From NCBI GenBank assembly GCA_914767885.1, contig CAJZBQ010000050.1, positions 620,001 through 684,000 on the forward strand: DNA of 64,000 nt, read 5' to 3'. The DNA is from Blepharisma stoltei (lineage: Eukaryota; Ciliophora; Heterotrichea; Heterotrichida; Blepharismidae). The notes under the pieces were generated by a model that saw only the letters and a program-made list of their open reading frames with translations, searched no databases and had not been told where the DNA came from. A program made the position numbers and the translations under genes. Numbering within the stretch: the stretch's first letter is position 1; each line of letters opens with the position of its first letter. Shown here piece after piece: positions 11,801 to 22,272 of the stretch.

Positions 11801-14015
11801 TATATAGAAAATATTTTAAAAAAATCCTAATTCGCAAAAATTGGAAAGCAAATATTAATTTAATTTATAAAATTTATGTTTTAAAAAGCAATTTGTTTAA
11901 AATTAAACAGAATTAGCTCTAGATTTCATTATACTAGTTATCACTTATATATCAAAATTTTTTTCAATAAAAAATTTTTCTATTAAAAAAATTTTTGTTC
12001 ACTCACGAAGGGTGGGCTTTTGGGCAAAAAAATAGCGATTTTTCTAATGTTTTTGTTCACTCACGGAGGGGGGGAGTTAGCAAAGCTAGGTTTATATTGA
12101 CTGGACTGTCGTAGAAACTCGCCAAGATGGAGTAGCTAACAACATTTACAGTGCTCCTCTCAGCGTTATGGTCGAAGTTTGCAGCACCCCAACAACTGGC
12201 ACAATCGTACCTACTGTTGACACTCTTCCAACCCTTTACGTAGGCTATACTAGCATTCCAATCTTTGTAACCCTTCCTAGTGCTCCAGCTACTCAATTAA
12301 TTGTTACTCCATCATTCGGTACCACAGCTACTGGCATTACCATCAACCCTGCAACCCTTACATTTACACCAGACACCGAAACTCTCTACTTTGAGCTTGT
12401 AGTAGCTTCAACTTATGCCACAACTCAGACACCTAAGCTTTCTTTCACTGTAACTGGCACTGATGCAGCTATCTATGCTGCCCCAGCTTCTCAATCTCCA
12501 ACAGTTACTGCAACTCTCCCTACATCATCAACCTCCCTAACTTTAAGCGCTGGTACTCCTACAGGTACTTCAATGACAATTACAGCCAAATTCAGCCAAG
12601 ATGCAGTCATCTATTGGGGACTTACCTGCTATGGTGCTGCAGCTCTTACTTACTCTGAGCTTAAGGCACAAATCCAAAGTCTCGTATCTCCTGAATCTAC
12701 TATAGACAGCCTTGAAAAGCAGCTTGCAGATGAGTATCAGCTGGTGAGTATTAAATAAGCCCCTCAGCCTACATTTTATCTGCATATCTTTGGTAAGAAT
12801 TTTGCTTTTTTGGCATTTATTTATAAATTTAAATTTTTGAATACGTTTTAATAATAAAATTTAATTGATTAAAATACTCTAAAATGCCTAATTTAAGCTA
12901 TAATTAATATGCTAAATTCAGTTTGATGTGGAAAGCAGTAAAATATGACTAAAGGTGTGATAATGAATTTTTTTGGCCATCTGGCTACTGAGACCCATAT
13001 CGACTACACTAAAGACACTGATATTACTTCTTTCTTCAAGAGAATTCACAAGAATCACTGCAACACTCTATGGTCCAGCGCTATAGTAAACAGATCTAAG
13101 AATGGGCAAGTACAAATCACCTTTGACTGGCTCATGGATAACACTCACTATTCCTTCTATGCATATGCTGACAATAAAATCAGCAGCACTCAACCTACTG
13201 CAACTACTGACTTTACCACCTCCTCCTCCCAGGCTGTTTATTCCACCTCAGTAACCTTCACAGGAGATGTCGCAGCAAGTCTTGATGACAGTATCAGAAG
13301 AGGCTTGGCAAAGAATATGGGAGTTAACCCTGATTGGCTCATTTCTACAGGAAGAACAACTCCATCATCAGCAACCGGATCTTTAAGGTTCCTCCAGACC
13401 TCAACTACAACCTACTCAAGATTTAACTACCAAATGGTTTATGACAGAAGCAAGCCAGGCTACTCCCCATCCTATATGCTCGCCCAACTTGACCAAACTG
13501 GAGCTACTACTGATTTGACTTCTATCGCTGGATCTGCCCCAGCCGCTTTTGGAAGCGCAACTTCTGTATCAACTGGCACAGTCCCTACCTGGTCAGTTGA
13601 CCCATCTAAGACTTCAGTTGCTGACACAAGTGCTGTTTTCAGTGTAACCTCATCTCAAGTTGGTATTGCTTGTGTATCTTGCACTGATATCACTACAACT
13701 AAAACTACTTATGCTTGGCAAGTTATTGACGGATTAGATGCTGAATCTAACGAAGCACATGGAACATGCGCCAATGTTACTACAGCGGCAACAGCTATCT
13801 CACTTACAGTTTCAGGTTTAACCCAAGCCACATCCTACACTTGCTATTTCACTGCTTGCAACAGCTACCCAACTCATACTTACTGTATGGATGCCAGCAC
13901 CAGTGGATCAACAGTCACTCCTTTGAAGAGTGTTTCAATTACGACTACAGGGTCTAAAGATGATGCAGCAATTTACCTTGGTCTCTTGACTGCTTTCTTC
14001 TTAATCTTTAACTAA
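5892..14015 (+). CDS. Giant secreted, probably GPI-anchored, Ser/Thr-rich surface protein split by IESs
   Basis: Starts MKSLISFIALIGLASCLTFG, a clear signal peptide, and ends in a hydrophobic tail (YLGLLTAFFLIFN) after a small-residue region, as in GPI-attachment signals. Removing IESs 6803-7139, 8851-8926, 10981-11077, about 11638-12092 and 12749-12943, plus a 16-nt intron at 11170-11185 (GTAATAAAGGGTTTAG), gives one frame of about 2,315 aa with no internal UAA/UAG. The interior is beta-rich and dominated by Ser, Thr, Ala and Gly, with repeated phrases such as TVTFSGVNIYDT, SLSCSAS and aromatic-small alternation, suggesting stacked extracellular beta domains. Cysteines are sparse except near the C-terminus. 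I recognise no named family; a cell-surface antigen or extracellular coat protein is the likely role. The last IES join (12748/12944) is the least certain. Confidence 0.87.
6803..7139. mobile_element. IES/MITE family A, copy 1, 337 bp, TAA target duplication
   Basis: Left end TAACTCCCCCCTCCGTGAGC and right end (complement) TTACTCCCCCACTCCGCGAGC form a terminal inverted repeat bounded by TAA at 6803-6805 and 7140-7142. A second, internal copy of the inverted end (TTCGCTCACGGAGGTGGGG) occurs near 7060. Removing 337 bp changes the frame by one and joins AAC TTG CTT GCT to AAG TAC TAC, restoring the reading of the surface gene. Confidence 0.95.
8851..8926. mobile_element. Short palindromic IES, 76 bp
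   Basis: An imperfect 30-bp inverted repeat (GGGCTTTCCCTTGAATAGCC and its partner near 8903-8924) around a 10-base loop, bounded by TATA on both sides (8851-8854 and 8927-8930). It carries an in-frame TAA at 8878. A 76-bp deletion shifts the frame by one and joins ...NNDY to IGIGLSPGF, which continues into the next 680 codons. The exact cut within TATA is ambiguous, but every choice gives the same product. Confidence 0.95.
10981..11077. mobile_element. IES, 97 bp, TATA-bounded
   Basis: Ends TATAGCCTGAA and (complement) TATAGTCTAGA. The segment contains TAG and TAA codons in frame. Removing 10981-11077 joins TGG GAT GTT to ATA ATA GAT CTG and leads straight into the 16-nt intron at 11170. A better inverted match lies at 10981-11046, but cutting there leaves an in-frame TAA, so the 97-bp version is preferred. 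Confidence 0.82.
11638..12092. mobile_element. Outer IES of a nested pair (about 455 bp; boundary ambiguous)
   Basis: Coding stops at a TAA at 11638 and resumes at TAT ATT GAC TGG near 12093. The family A element at 11710-12077 explains only the inner part; about 72 bp before it and 15 bp after it are also non-coding. Several TA pairs restore the frame (11638/12093, 11623/12093, 11628/12095). The simplest reading is an IES of about 87 bp into which a family A MITE later inserted. Confidence 0.8.
11710..12077. mobile_element. IES/MITE family A, copy 2, 368 bp, nested
   Basis: Ends CTCCCCCCCTCCGTGAGTG and (complement) CTCCCCCCCTCCGTGAGTG are nearly perfect inverted repeats, with TTA at 11709-11711 and 12077-12079. 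The left end is followed at once by its own complement (TTCACTCACGGAGGG), making a foldback, as in copy 1. The internal AT-rich core (ATTCGCAAAAATTGGAAAGC) is shared with copies 1 and 3. Confidence 0.93.
12749..12943. mobile_element. IES, about 195 bp
   Basis: Coding before it ends in DEYQLVS followed by an in-frame TAA, and coding resumes at about 12945 (TKGVIMNFFGHL). A TA-to-TA cut at 12749 and 12944 removes 195 bp and keeps frame. The ends TATTAAATAAG and (complement) TATTTTACTGC match weakly. An alternative uses a 16- or 20-nt GT-AG intron starting at 12744/12748 plus a shorter IES. Confidence 0.65.
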
Positions 14016-14036
14016 GACTTTATTCAAATCTTGCCT

Positions 14037-14448
14037 TACTCCCCCCACTTTGGGCGAACTAAAAATCTTGTTTGCTCACGGAGATGGGTTAAATTTTTTT
14101 TTTTAAAAAATTTATAATAAATGTTATAGAAAAAATTGTTTTTTCGAAATTTAAAAAATCCCGCTTCACAAAAATTTGGAAAGTAAATATTAATTTAATT
14201 TGTAAAATTTATTTTTTAAAATACAATTTGTTTAAAATTAAGCAGGATTACTCGAGATTATAATAATAATTATAACTTATATATATCAAAATTTTTTTTA
14301 TAAAAAATTTTTGTTTGCTCACGGAGGGTGGGTTTTTGGACCAAAAAAAGGGATTTTCTAATGTTTTTGCTCGCTCACGGAGGGTGGATTTTTGGGCAAA
14401 AAATAGGGATTTTTCTAATGGTTTTTTTTCGCTCACGAGAGGGGGAGT
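14037..14448. mobile_element. IES/MITE family A, copy 3, 412 bp, intergenic
   Basis: Starts TTACTCCCCCCACTTTGGGC and ends ACGAGAGGGGGAGTTA; TTA at 14036-14038 and 14448-14450. It has the same core as copies 1 and 2 (CTTCACAAAAATTTGGAAAG) and three successive internal copies of the GCTCACGGAGGGTGG end at its right side. It lies 20 bp after the surface-gene stop. Confidence 0.92.
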
Positions 14449-14449
14449 T

Positions 14450-15977
14450 AATAAATTATAATTATTAATAAATATTGTATCTAATCTTAAATTTTTTACA
14501 GTATAAGCTATAAATATAGAGTTTTCACTTAATATAAGGTATATGCCATTTAATAACTTACAGCTAAGATATTACGCTTTTATTATGAAAATATAAAATA
14601 TTCATTCCTTCCAGTTTAGATAATATCAGTAAGATATTTAAATTGTTGATTGCTTATTTATAAATATAAAATATCATTGATAATTCCTGCTGATATAATT
14701 TTTGTTTTTCTAGAGTGTTTTTTATTTTTCTCATATAGATACTAGATTAAGCTATCCCTAATCCCCTGAAAGAAATAAAAAGCTATATGCATTATTTATT
14801 TATTATCCCTCACGACTATAAGGATATTCTCAGAATTTCTGCTAATTAAGAGATAATTTTGGCTTAGAAAACTTAAATATGCTTTTAAAGCTTCATCATG
14901 TATTATTTGCTTCCTAATTTCATTTGGATTGATTGACTGCAGAGATTTAATCTCACAAACACTTTGACGCCGAATAATCCTAAATTAACTAGATTGTATT
15001 AAATTTTTAAATGTAAGGCTTTAAGCTAATTAAACAATATCTTCAGTAATAGGCTACCCTTCGCATTTTCTTTATTGCTACCTTACGTAATGCGGCAGTG
15101 GATCTTTAACTCTTTATTTATTTTTTCTGAATTTCCCATTTTTACAAAATTTCCACTCTCAAGGGACATCTATAATTTTTACTTTTTTGAAATAAAAAAC
15201 TTCTTTTCAACAGCTAGCAGAGATGGTGTCTTAAACGATAAGAGAAGCATTTTCAAGTCATCTTATAGTTCTTTTTGCTTCGCTTTCAACCTTAGTGAAT
15301 CGGCTAATTTTTGAGTCTTTACCTTTCAAGGCCTAATTTATTATCTCTCCGCTTCTTATTTCTTTTTCTCTTCCTCTGTTATCTTTATCTGCTATTTATA
15401 AGCTCTTATTTTTTGCCCTTTTTTAGAATTTCTTATAATATATTTGACTTTTAGCTCAAAAACACTTTGATTTAGCATAAAGCTCCTCGATTTCTGGGCA
15501 AGGTTTTGCTTTATTAAACTCTTTATAGGTATTATTTTAATAGGCGAAATCCTCAAAGAAATTTAATTAAATCACACTCTGATAAGCTTTCTTTTCTAAC
15601 TGCAGAATAATAAAAAATAATCTTCTAGATAACACCTTTTTAATTTGGGAAAATTCATCTTTCAGTCTAGAGCTGATAGAAATTACATCAAAAATAAGTT
15701 TAGATTCATCTTATCAGATGCCGACATTTGAATAAGTATATTCTATTTCTGATCAGGCACCTTTCTTTATCTTTTCATTTGCATTTCATGAGATTTTCTT
15801 CTTATCTTTACTTGGCATATTTATCCTATCGATGATATCTTGATAAATCCAGTAAGGCTTCTGAAATTTGGCATTTCTCAGTATTTTTCCTTTCTTTAAG
15901 CATTTTCTGGCTTCTTACTTAATTTTTGCTTCGTAATCCTGCCACTATTTGCTTCTTAATTTTATCAATTTTCCCAT
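14450..15977 (-). CDS. Germline-limited gene-like ORF with UAR=Gln, UGA=Trp (Q2)
   Basis: On the minus strand from an ATG at 15977 (MGKLIKLRSK) one frame stays protein-like for about 500 codons down to the MITE border at 14450. Examples: ILRNAKFQKPYWIYQDIIDR, IFDVISISSRLKDEFSQIKK, DSKISRFTKVESEAKRTIR, SLQSINPNEIRKQIIHDEAL. TAA/TAG fall at a dozen or so positions compatible with Gln, TGA at Trp positions (CF-W-AKS, TIR-W-LEN). An upstream stretch in another frame (FESLEPFHLVQ near 16110) may be a preceding exon. I recognise no domain. No terminal stop can be defined under this reading, so the 3' end is open. Confidence 0.45.
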
Positions 15978-15999
15978 TTTTTAATCAATATTTGCCTTT

Positions 16000-18350
16000 T
16001 ATCGTCAAGTTACAGCTCATCTCTCGTCATATGCTTTTTTGAGGAACTTTTATAGATTCAGCGATTCCGAAGTAAAATTAATTATTTTGCACTAGATGAA
16101 AAGGTTCGAGACTCTCAAAAGCATTTCTTATGAAATTTAGTTATTTTTAATAAAAAACTCCTCTCAATAGCTTTTTGGCTCTATATAGCTTCAATAAAGA
16201 AAGGTTTTCTTTGATACATCATTTTGCTTCTACCCTTAATTTAGTACACCCAAAGGAAAATTTAACTGATTTTGAGAGATTTGCCTTTTTTACGTTCGTC
16301 TTGCACCTTTTCTTTTCTTCTTTTCTTCTTGATTCTTCATTATTCATTTTATAAGTTCTTGACAGCAGCATCCTTCCAAATCTCCTTATACATGCTTTAC
16401 AGTCCAAAATTTCACTGATATTAGCTTTTGGATGCTATGGCTTTCATATTACTTTGGCGTTTTTATAGTCTTAGTCATATTTTATCCAGGGTGTCGTTTT
16501 CATAGTCCAACTATTATGCACTAAACTTATATTCTAGGTGCTTCCCCTTATTAAATGAATTTGAATTTCCAAACCTTTCTAAATATTAGCTAAATAGCTA
16601 TACTCATAAGTTTAGTTTTTCTGACGGAGAGAACAAGAAATAGTGCTACTTTTTAAAAATTAAAATATTGCCCTTTGCCATTCCGAAATTATAGCATAAA
16701 TAATTTCAAACAGATTTCATCCTAAAAGGGTTTTACTTTTATCTACTTCCTTCTAGATCTAGACCTGCAAAAGGGACTCTTTAAAATTCTAGCTAACGCG
16801 CCCCAATTTGGAACAAATTTTTGTGTCTCAATTTAAGTTGCTTAAAAAAATTTTATAAAATCTTCAAAATAAAAAACTAAATTCAAAGCAATATTTCTAG
16901 ATTTAATTTATTTTTTAGAAGAATTAATTCAAAAAATTAATTGGTCCAGTGTTCTAGCTGTTTAAATAGTAATATGCTTGCGCTCCCTCAATTAAATAAA
17001 TTTTAAAGCTTTTATTAAAAAAAAAATAATATTTGATAAAATTTTCCATTAAAAATTTAACAATTTAAAGGGTTTTAATTTCCGACATCTTGTTCAAGGT
17101 TGAAGGCGGGAGTAAAAATAAAATCATGCTAAGCATTTTGCTGGAAAATATTTAATCAAAATATTGTTTGATTTTCTTTTTGCTTCTAATAATTAAGATT
17201 TTGAACGATCCCTGCCCATCATAATTCGAAATCAACAGACATCTTCTTGATTTTTAGTTTGCTTTAGCTCATTTCCTTTTCATATCTCAAATATATTCAG
17301 CTGGCCAATTATTTCTTGATGATTAAAGCAAGTCTTCATCTATCTTTTATCTTTGGAGCTACTTTTAGTATGAGTCTTTGGTTTTTAATTATTTTTCGAT
17401 CTTCACGGTATATAAAATTGCTCAACTTTTTGTAATTTCATCATTTTCCCATTTTTACTAATTTTGTCTTTATATATAAGTTTTATAACTTATCCTAATG
17501 CCAAGCTAAACTAAGAAGGTGACAGTAATGAAATCAAGCTCAATCAGTGATTTGTCATAGCTCTTTTTAGCCTAAACTTTTCCTTTCAGATTTTCTAGCA
17601 ATATTCTATGAGCGGTTTTAGATAACCCTAGGGGAGATGATTACATCCCAGCCAGGTTAATATAGATTACTAAAATTCATTTGGTTTTAAATTAAAGGAG
17701 ATGCTGTTTTTTAATTTTTTCAACTTTTATCACTATAGTCTGGTTATTTCGTTTATCAGTTTGCATGATGGATTATATTATGTCTTAATACGGTTTAGCT
17801 CGCACTTAGTCATCACCTGCCTATCCACGCCTGCTTTTTAGACAGATTAGAATTAAAGTCATTCCTGGATGGAAAATGAAGCATATCGAAATAATAGAGT
17901 TGTAAAAATCATATCAAGTTAAGTCCTGAAAAATGTTTGAGAAATAGACTTTTAAATAATTAATGAGACTTTAATTAAAAATCTTGCTTTACTTAAGAAC
18001 AATCTGAAATTAAAATGCTTAAAGTGAAGTTTATATAATTTTTAAAAGGCATCAAAAATATTTTTAAAATAATGCTGCTAATGCTATTTGAATTGAATTA
18101 AAGACCATTTCATGTTGCTATCAACCTTATTTTTGAATTATCAAACACAGATAAACTTAGGAAATGCAGCTTGACTAAAAAGCCAATTAAAATATTGATA
18201 TTAAAGGTAAATTAGCTTAAAAAGCTTCTCAAATAGATCTTTTAATAAAATTATTTTTAAAAATTTTAGCAATTCCATATTTAAGAATAAAAATTAGCTA
18301 TCTCTAAAAGGGAAAAAGGCTCAGTAATATATCCTTTTGTTTTGAATAAA
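16000..18350. other. Germline-limited DNA with further unresolved gene-like stretches
   Basis: No ordinary gene. The plus strand at about 17770-18330 reads protein-like in one frame only if TAA/TAG are Gln (QIRIKVIPGWKMKHIEIIEL near 17840). The minus strand at 16100-16430 has a basic open stretch (NNEESRRKEEKKRCKTNVKK). Boundaries and products cannot be given. Around 17050-17130 the motif TGTTCAAGGTTGAAGGCGGG may be a degraded MITE end. Confidence 0.3.
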
Positions 18351-18358
18351 ATGGCAAA

Positions 18359-18540
18359 TCTATATATAGAGGTTTCCTCTATATAGCGCTGAAAGCGCAG
18401 ACATTTTCCCAGGAGCTTTCCAAGTTCGTCGACCAAATCGCTTTTTGGTCCGACCAAGGCATTGATTTGGTGCCACCAACCGATAAATTCCGATCAGAAT
18501 TTATCGGCCTTACAGCGCCAAACATAGGAAACTTCTATAG
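18359..18540. mobile_element. Palindromic MITE-like element, about 182 bp
   Basis: Outer arms TATATATAGAGGTTTCCTC and (complement) CTATAGAAGTTTCCTATG, then GCGCTG on both sides, enclose several smaller hairpins (GACCAAATC...GATTTGGTG; CGATAAATTC...GAATTTATCG). It is GC-rich compared with its flanks and TA-rich at both ends. Its layout (TATAGAGG end, GCGCT block, internal palindromes) resembles the element at 23807-24045, so the two probably belong to one class. Confidence 0.8.
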
Positions 18541-18995
18541 CTTTTCGAATAAAAGTTCTTTGTGTATAAGTATAAAAAATTTTGAAAATTCTAAAATTTG
18601 ATGACTTTAACTTGGCGAATCGGTTAGGCCATTTCATTTCAATCTTTATCTGTTAGGCAATTTTTTTATAAATTAATTTTTTACTATGTATTATTCTGCA
18701 GATTTAAGCAATTTTATCACTACAATATTTAAACACTAATTATAAATCATAGTCATACCTGTTTTAATCCATAAAAATCATACCTTATTATATTTTATTA
18801 AAAGTGCTTTTACTAGCTAAAAATTTCCAAAAAAATCACAAAGACTACTAAACCGCTTTACTTGTTTACTCTTTAAATTATCCATAATATCGATGCCTAT
18901 TCTTTTGATTCAAACTCAAATTATTATCAAAAATTGATCTATCCCTTTTATTATGCATGATTATGTAAACCTTTATAAAATAAACAAATAAATAA

Positions 18996-19931
18996 ATGGT
19001 TAAAAATATACCTCAAGAGCTTGAGTCATCTAGAAATCTCGAAATTCCAATTGAGCCTCCTCAAGAGCTCAGCTACCATTCTCAAGAACTACTTGGAGTT
19101 CATTCTTCACCTGAAAGTGTGCTCCCCGGAAGGGAATACACCCAAGGCAGAAAAAAATCTCCAATTAAATTTGAAAACACTGCTGTTGGATGCTTGATCC
19201 AATATCTCAGAAAAAACGGCCCAAGCTCAATAGAAGATATTGTCCGGCACTTTACAGCAGTGGAGCATAATTTGGTGACAACCAGAGGGGGGAAATTTGT
19301 TAAGGATGCCTTTGGAATTGCCGATTATGCGATATCTTGGAACCCAAAGCTTTTCTTGCTGGATAGGCACTCCAATTATTGTATTAATGTAACCTAAAAT
19401 TAGGAAGCAAAAGCTGCAGAGGCTGAAGAAAGTTTCAAAAACAGGGATGCCAGAAGGATTCAACAAACAAAAGAATCGGAAGAAAGAAATAATAAAAGAT
19501 TAGAAAGGCAAAGGAAAAGAAGGGAGAGCTGGAAAAAGATAAGAAAAATCATTTTAAATGATTTAAGAGGGGATATGGAAAATCCTACATGCTTTACTAA
19601 CTCCTCCAGTAATTTATGAGCGAGTGGATTGTTTTAAACCAAATTTTCAAATACTATTTAAATATATTTTTTTTCCTTGCTAGGCATTTACCTCAAATTT
19701 GTATTATTAAATTTTTTATCTGAAAATCTCTATTACTATTTTGAAAATTTTATGAAAAAATCCCTCGAATAAGAAAAATTTGCTTATTATATGTTAACAT
19801 AATTTTGGGGGTGGGGGAATAAGGTGTTTCTCATTTTGACATCAGGTAATAAAGAAGTGGCGAGCATGATGACTAAAGAAATCAGGGAAGCTTATGCAAG
19901 TATGATAAGAAATAACCCGAATTCTTCCTAA
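18996..19931 (+). CDS. Winged-helix-like/coiled-coil protein, paralog 2, with one IES and a 15-nt intron
   Basis: Starts MVKNIPQELESS and ends at the TAA at 19929-19931; 232 aa after removing the intron 19389-19403 (GTAACCTAAAATTAG) and the IES 19598-19819. The N-terminal 45 residues are variable between paralogs. The central part (KFENTAVGCLIQYLRKNGPS, NPKLFLLDRHSNYCIN) is almost identical and may be a winged helix. The C-terminal half is a basic coiled coil (NKRLERQRKRRESWKKIRKI). The in-frame TAA and TAG next to the sequence NVT lie in the intron, so no readthrough is needed. The IES position differs from both IESs of paralog 1. Confidence 0.87.
19598..19819. mobile_element. IES, 222 bp, TAA-flanked, degenerate family A ends
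   Basis: TAA at 19598-19600 and 19820-19822. Ends CTCCTCCAGTAATTTATGAG and (complement) TTCCCCCACCCCCAAAATT resemble family A. Removal joins CCT ACA TGC TTT ACT to AAG GTG TTT CTC in frame and restores the LTSGNKE C-terminus seen in paralog 1. Confidence 0.92.
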
Positions 19932-19989
19932 TTTATCAATAATATAACCAAAAATATAATATAGTTCGTGTCTTTAAATAGATCATTAT

Positions 19990-21290
19990 TGATTTATCGA
20001 TTTTAGTTTTAAAATAAATTTGGATACTTCAATTATTTTTACAAAAAATGGCAAATTTTTGTTTATAATTTTAAGATGCCTAATATATTTATGTTATGCT
20101 AAAATTATCCTTGAACACATTTTTGCTGATCGGTATTTCCCTTTACCATAGCTATCTATTACAGTTCATAAGCTATAAAAACAATCGATAAATTTGCTTA
20201 AGTCTTAATTTTCGGTTCATATAAGCATCAAAATGACAATGATTCAAATGCGTTATATTTAATAAAATTTTAAAAGAAATAAAAATCAGTGTTGGGGAAT
20301 CAAAATTAATTAAAAAGGCATCTGAAGATTGCTATTTTGCATGAAATAAGCCTTCTGGATATCACTTTTTACTGAATAATCATCATTTATAAGAATCTTC
20401 AAAAATTTGTTGCCATTTTAAAAAAAGACCTCCAGTTCTTTTAATTACTGGAGTTTTAAAACAAGATTTGAGAAATTTGAATTTAAATAAAAGCTTAGCA
20501 AGAGAAAATTATTATGATGACTTAATTTGCGATATGAAGTTCCATTATGCTTGGCGAAGACTATTATTTGATGCCAGATTAGAGTCCAGGCAAAATGACT
20601 AATAAATCAATGAGCTTAATTTGGTCTATATAAAAAAAGTTCTTCTAATGTTTAAGCGATCTAATGGTAGATTATAGAGCTAATTATCTTAGAATAGCAT
20701 TTATTAAGTGACTTAAAATTAAAATTAAATTTCTTACTCCTCTCCTCTGTGAGCGAACAAAAAAAATATTTTTGCTCATCTAGAAGGGCTAAACTTTATA
20801 GTTAATACGGATTAGACTCTCGCCTCATCCGATTGTAGCCATAGCATTGAGATAAAAGGCTCGCCAGTAAAAATAAACCCTCAAAAATAAGATTTCATGA
20901 GGAAGAGAAATTATTGGGCTTCTCTCACACCGAATGCCCTTTTTTATCGTGCTGCTTAATTGACAATTTTTTGTTTATTCAGCCTTAAAAATCTAGAGCA
21001 AATCCTGCAGAAGAATAAGCCTATGTAATTAAAGATATTATAATCTAAATATTTTATACAATAAATTGCATCCTAAGCTGTTTTTTGGCATTTCTAACAT
21101 TTCAAGAAGGTTTTGAATAAAATGAAACCTAACCCCCATCAGTTATAAACAAATTACTATTTATCTATGAGGATTTTAACCAAAATTTTCAAATAGAATG
21201 TTTTTATAAATAGATCGAAATTTGCTTATTATTGGGTTATAAATGACCACAAGTGCATTTTTGACATTTTATTTGAAATCCCACCAATAA
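19990..21290 (+). CDS. Germline-limited gene-like ORF with UAR=Gln, UGA=Trp (Q3), crossed by a MITE fragment
   Basis: One plus-strand frame reads protein-like from about 20260 (SVGESKLIKKASEDCYFAW, RENYYDDLICDMKFHYAWRR, RSNGRLQSQLSQNSIYQ) through a family A-like end at 20736, and on to about 21290 (QTLASSDCSHSIEIKGSPVK, DFMRKRNYWASLTPNALFYR). TAA/TAG lie at positions read as Gln, sometimes in pairs (ND-QQ-INEL), and TGA as Trp (YFA-W-NKPSG). No frame change is needed across about 1 kb. The 5' part before 20260 is unclear. No domain recognised. Confidence 0.45.
20737..20802. mobile_element. Family A MITE end fragment
   Basis: TTACTCCTCTCCTCTGTGAG followed by CGAACAAAAAAAATATTTTTGCTC is the family A terminus and its foldback, but no second end is found nearby. 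This is a solo end or a 66-bp remnant inside Q3; the protein-like frame continues on both sides. Confidence 0.65.
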
Positions 21291-21301
21291 TAAGCAAATT
21301 T

Positions 21302-21600
21302 CTATCTGATCATATTAAACTTTGTACGAAAACCCTCACGAAGAAGCAAGAACTTGATTATTGCTGTTGGAGTAAGAAGAGTATACACACAGTATAGGTA
21401 AAATAAAGGGGATATATTATTGGGAACATCAAAAAAAGCCTTTGAAACATCAATGAAAATTAAATACAATAGGCAATTATTCTCAAGTTTATCAAAAGTC
21501 TCGTCTAAAACAGAAAAATGACTCCCATACTGCAAATGAAGGAGTGAGCCTATCGCGCCTGAGTATTATACAATATAAAATCGTGGATTATAGAAAAACA
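21302..21600 (-). pseudogene. Non-LTR (LINE) reverse transcriptase fragment
   Basis: Minus-strand reading LQYGSHFSVLDETFDKL then LLYLIFIDVSKAFFDVPNN matches the LINE reverse transcriptase segment with motif A (F-I-D-x-x-K-A-F-D-x-V-P), including the first catalytic aspartate. About 75-95 codons are preserved; the YxDD motif and everything downstream are missing. It is a dead fragment, and I cannot show whether it belongs to the same element as the ORF1 at 25655-27191. Confidence 0.7.
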
Positions 21601-21745
21601 ATGATCGTATAATAAAACAAGAAGGCCAAAAGACTTTTAAAGACAAAACTTAATGAAATTATGGATGAATAAAAAGCTTAAACAAATTACCTTATTTCCC
21701 ATGCAGCTAAATAGTCTCACCGATATAAATCCCTTATATTTGCTA

Positions 21746-22172
21746 TACATAAAATGGTGGCACGTGCCACATGCCCTTTTGGCGCTACAGTGCAGACCTT
21801 ATGGCTACGGCGAACTGGAACGGACTTCGAGCCGAGAGTCAAATGCAAGCTCGAGAGATCGTATCCGGGTAGGTTTTGGTTGCTTTCTGTGATTGGAAAT
21901 GGAGGTGCTTAATAATGTCCTTTACCCATGGGCATTCCTCTACCAGAAACTGGGAGAGTTTGGCCCAGGCCACAGGGGAGCAGTCTTTTTCCTTTAGCTG
22001 TCAAAGGGAAGTTGCTCACTCAAGATAAAGCCGCAAGGAGGAGGCAGAAAGTACTAGACGTGGCAGAGACCCTCTGGGCTAGAGTCGAAAAGTGCTAAAA
22101 CCTCTCAGAGGGCAATTTTGGTGGCTACGTCATCGATATGGCTAACTCCTGACTTTTAATAACCTAACCTAA
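21746..22172 (+). mobile_element. SINE-like element, copy 2
   Basis: Shares ACCTTATGGCTACGGCGAAC, GGACTTCGAGCCGAG and TTGGAAATGGAGGTGC with copy 1 and the inverted copy at 44079-44711, and has an internal part missing from copy 1 (CATTCCTCTACCAGAAACTG). Its 3' tail is AATAACCTAACCTAACCC. The flanks CCCTTATATTTG (left) and CCCTTTATATTG (right) may be an imperfect target duplication. Confidence 0.75.
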
Positions 22173-22272
22173 CCCTTTATATTGGGTAAGTTCACTTCAC
22201 AAAGAAACCTTAAAAATCATTTAGGGAATAAATAAGCATAACAGCTTTTAGATTTACGCTAGAGCCCCTTAG

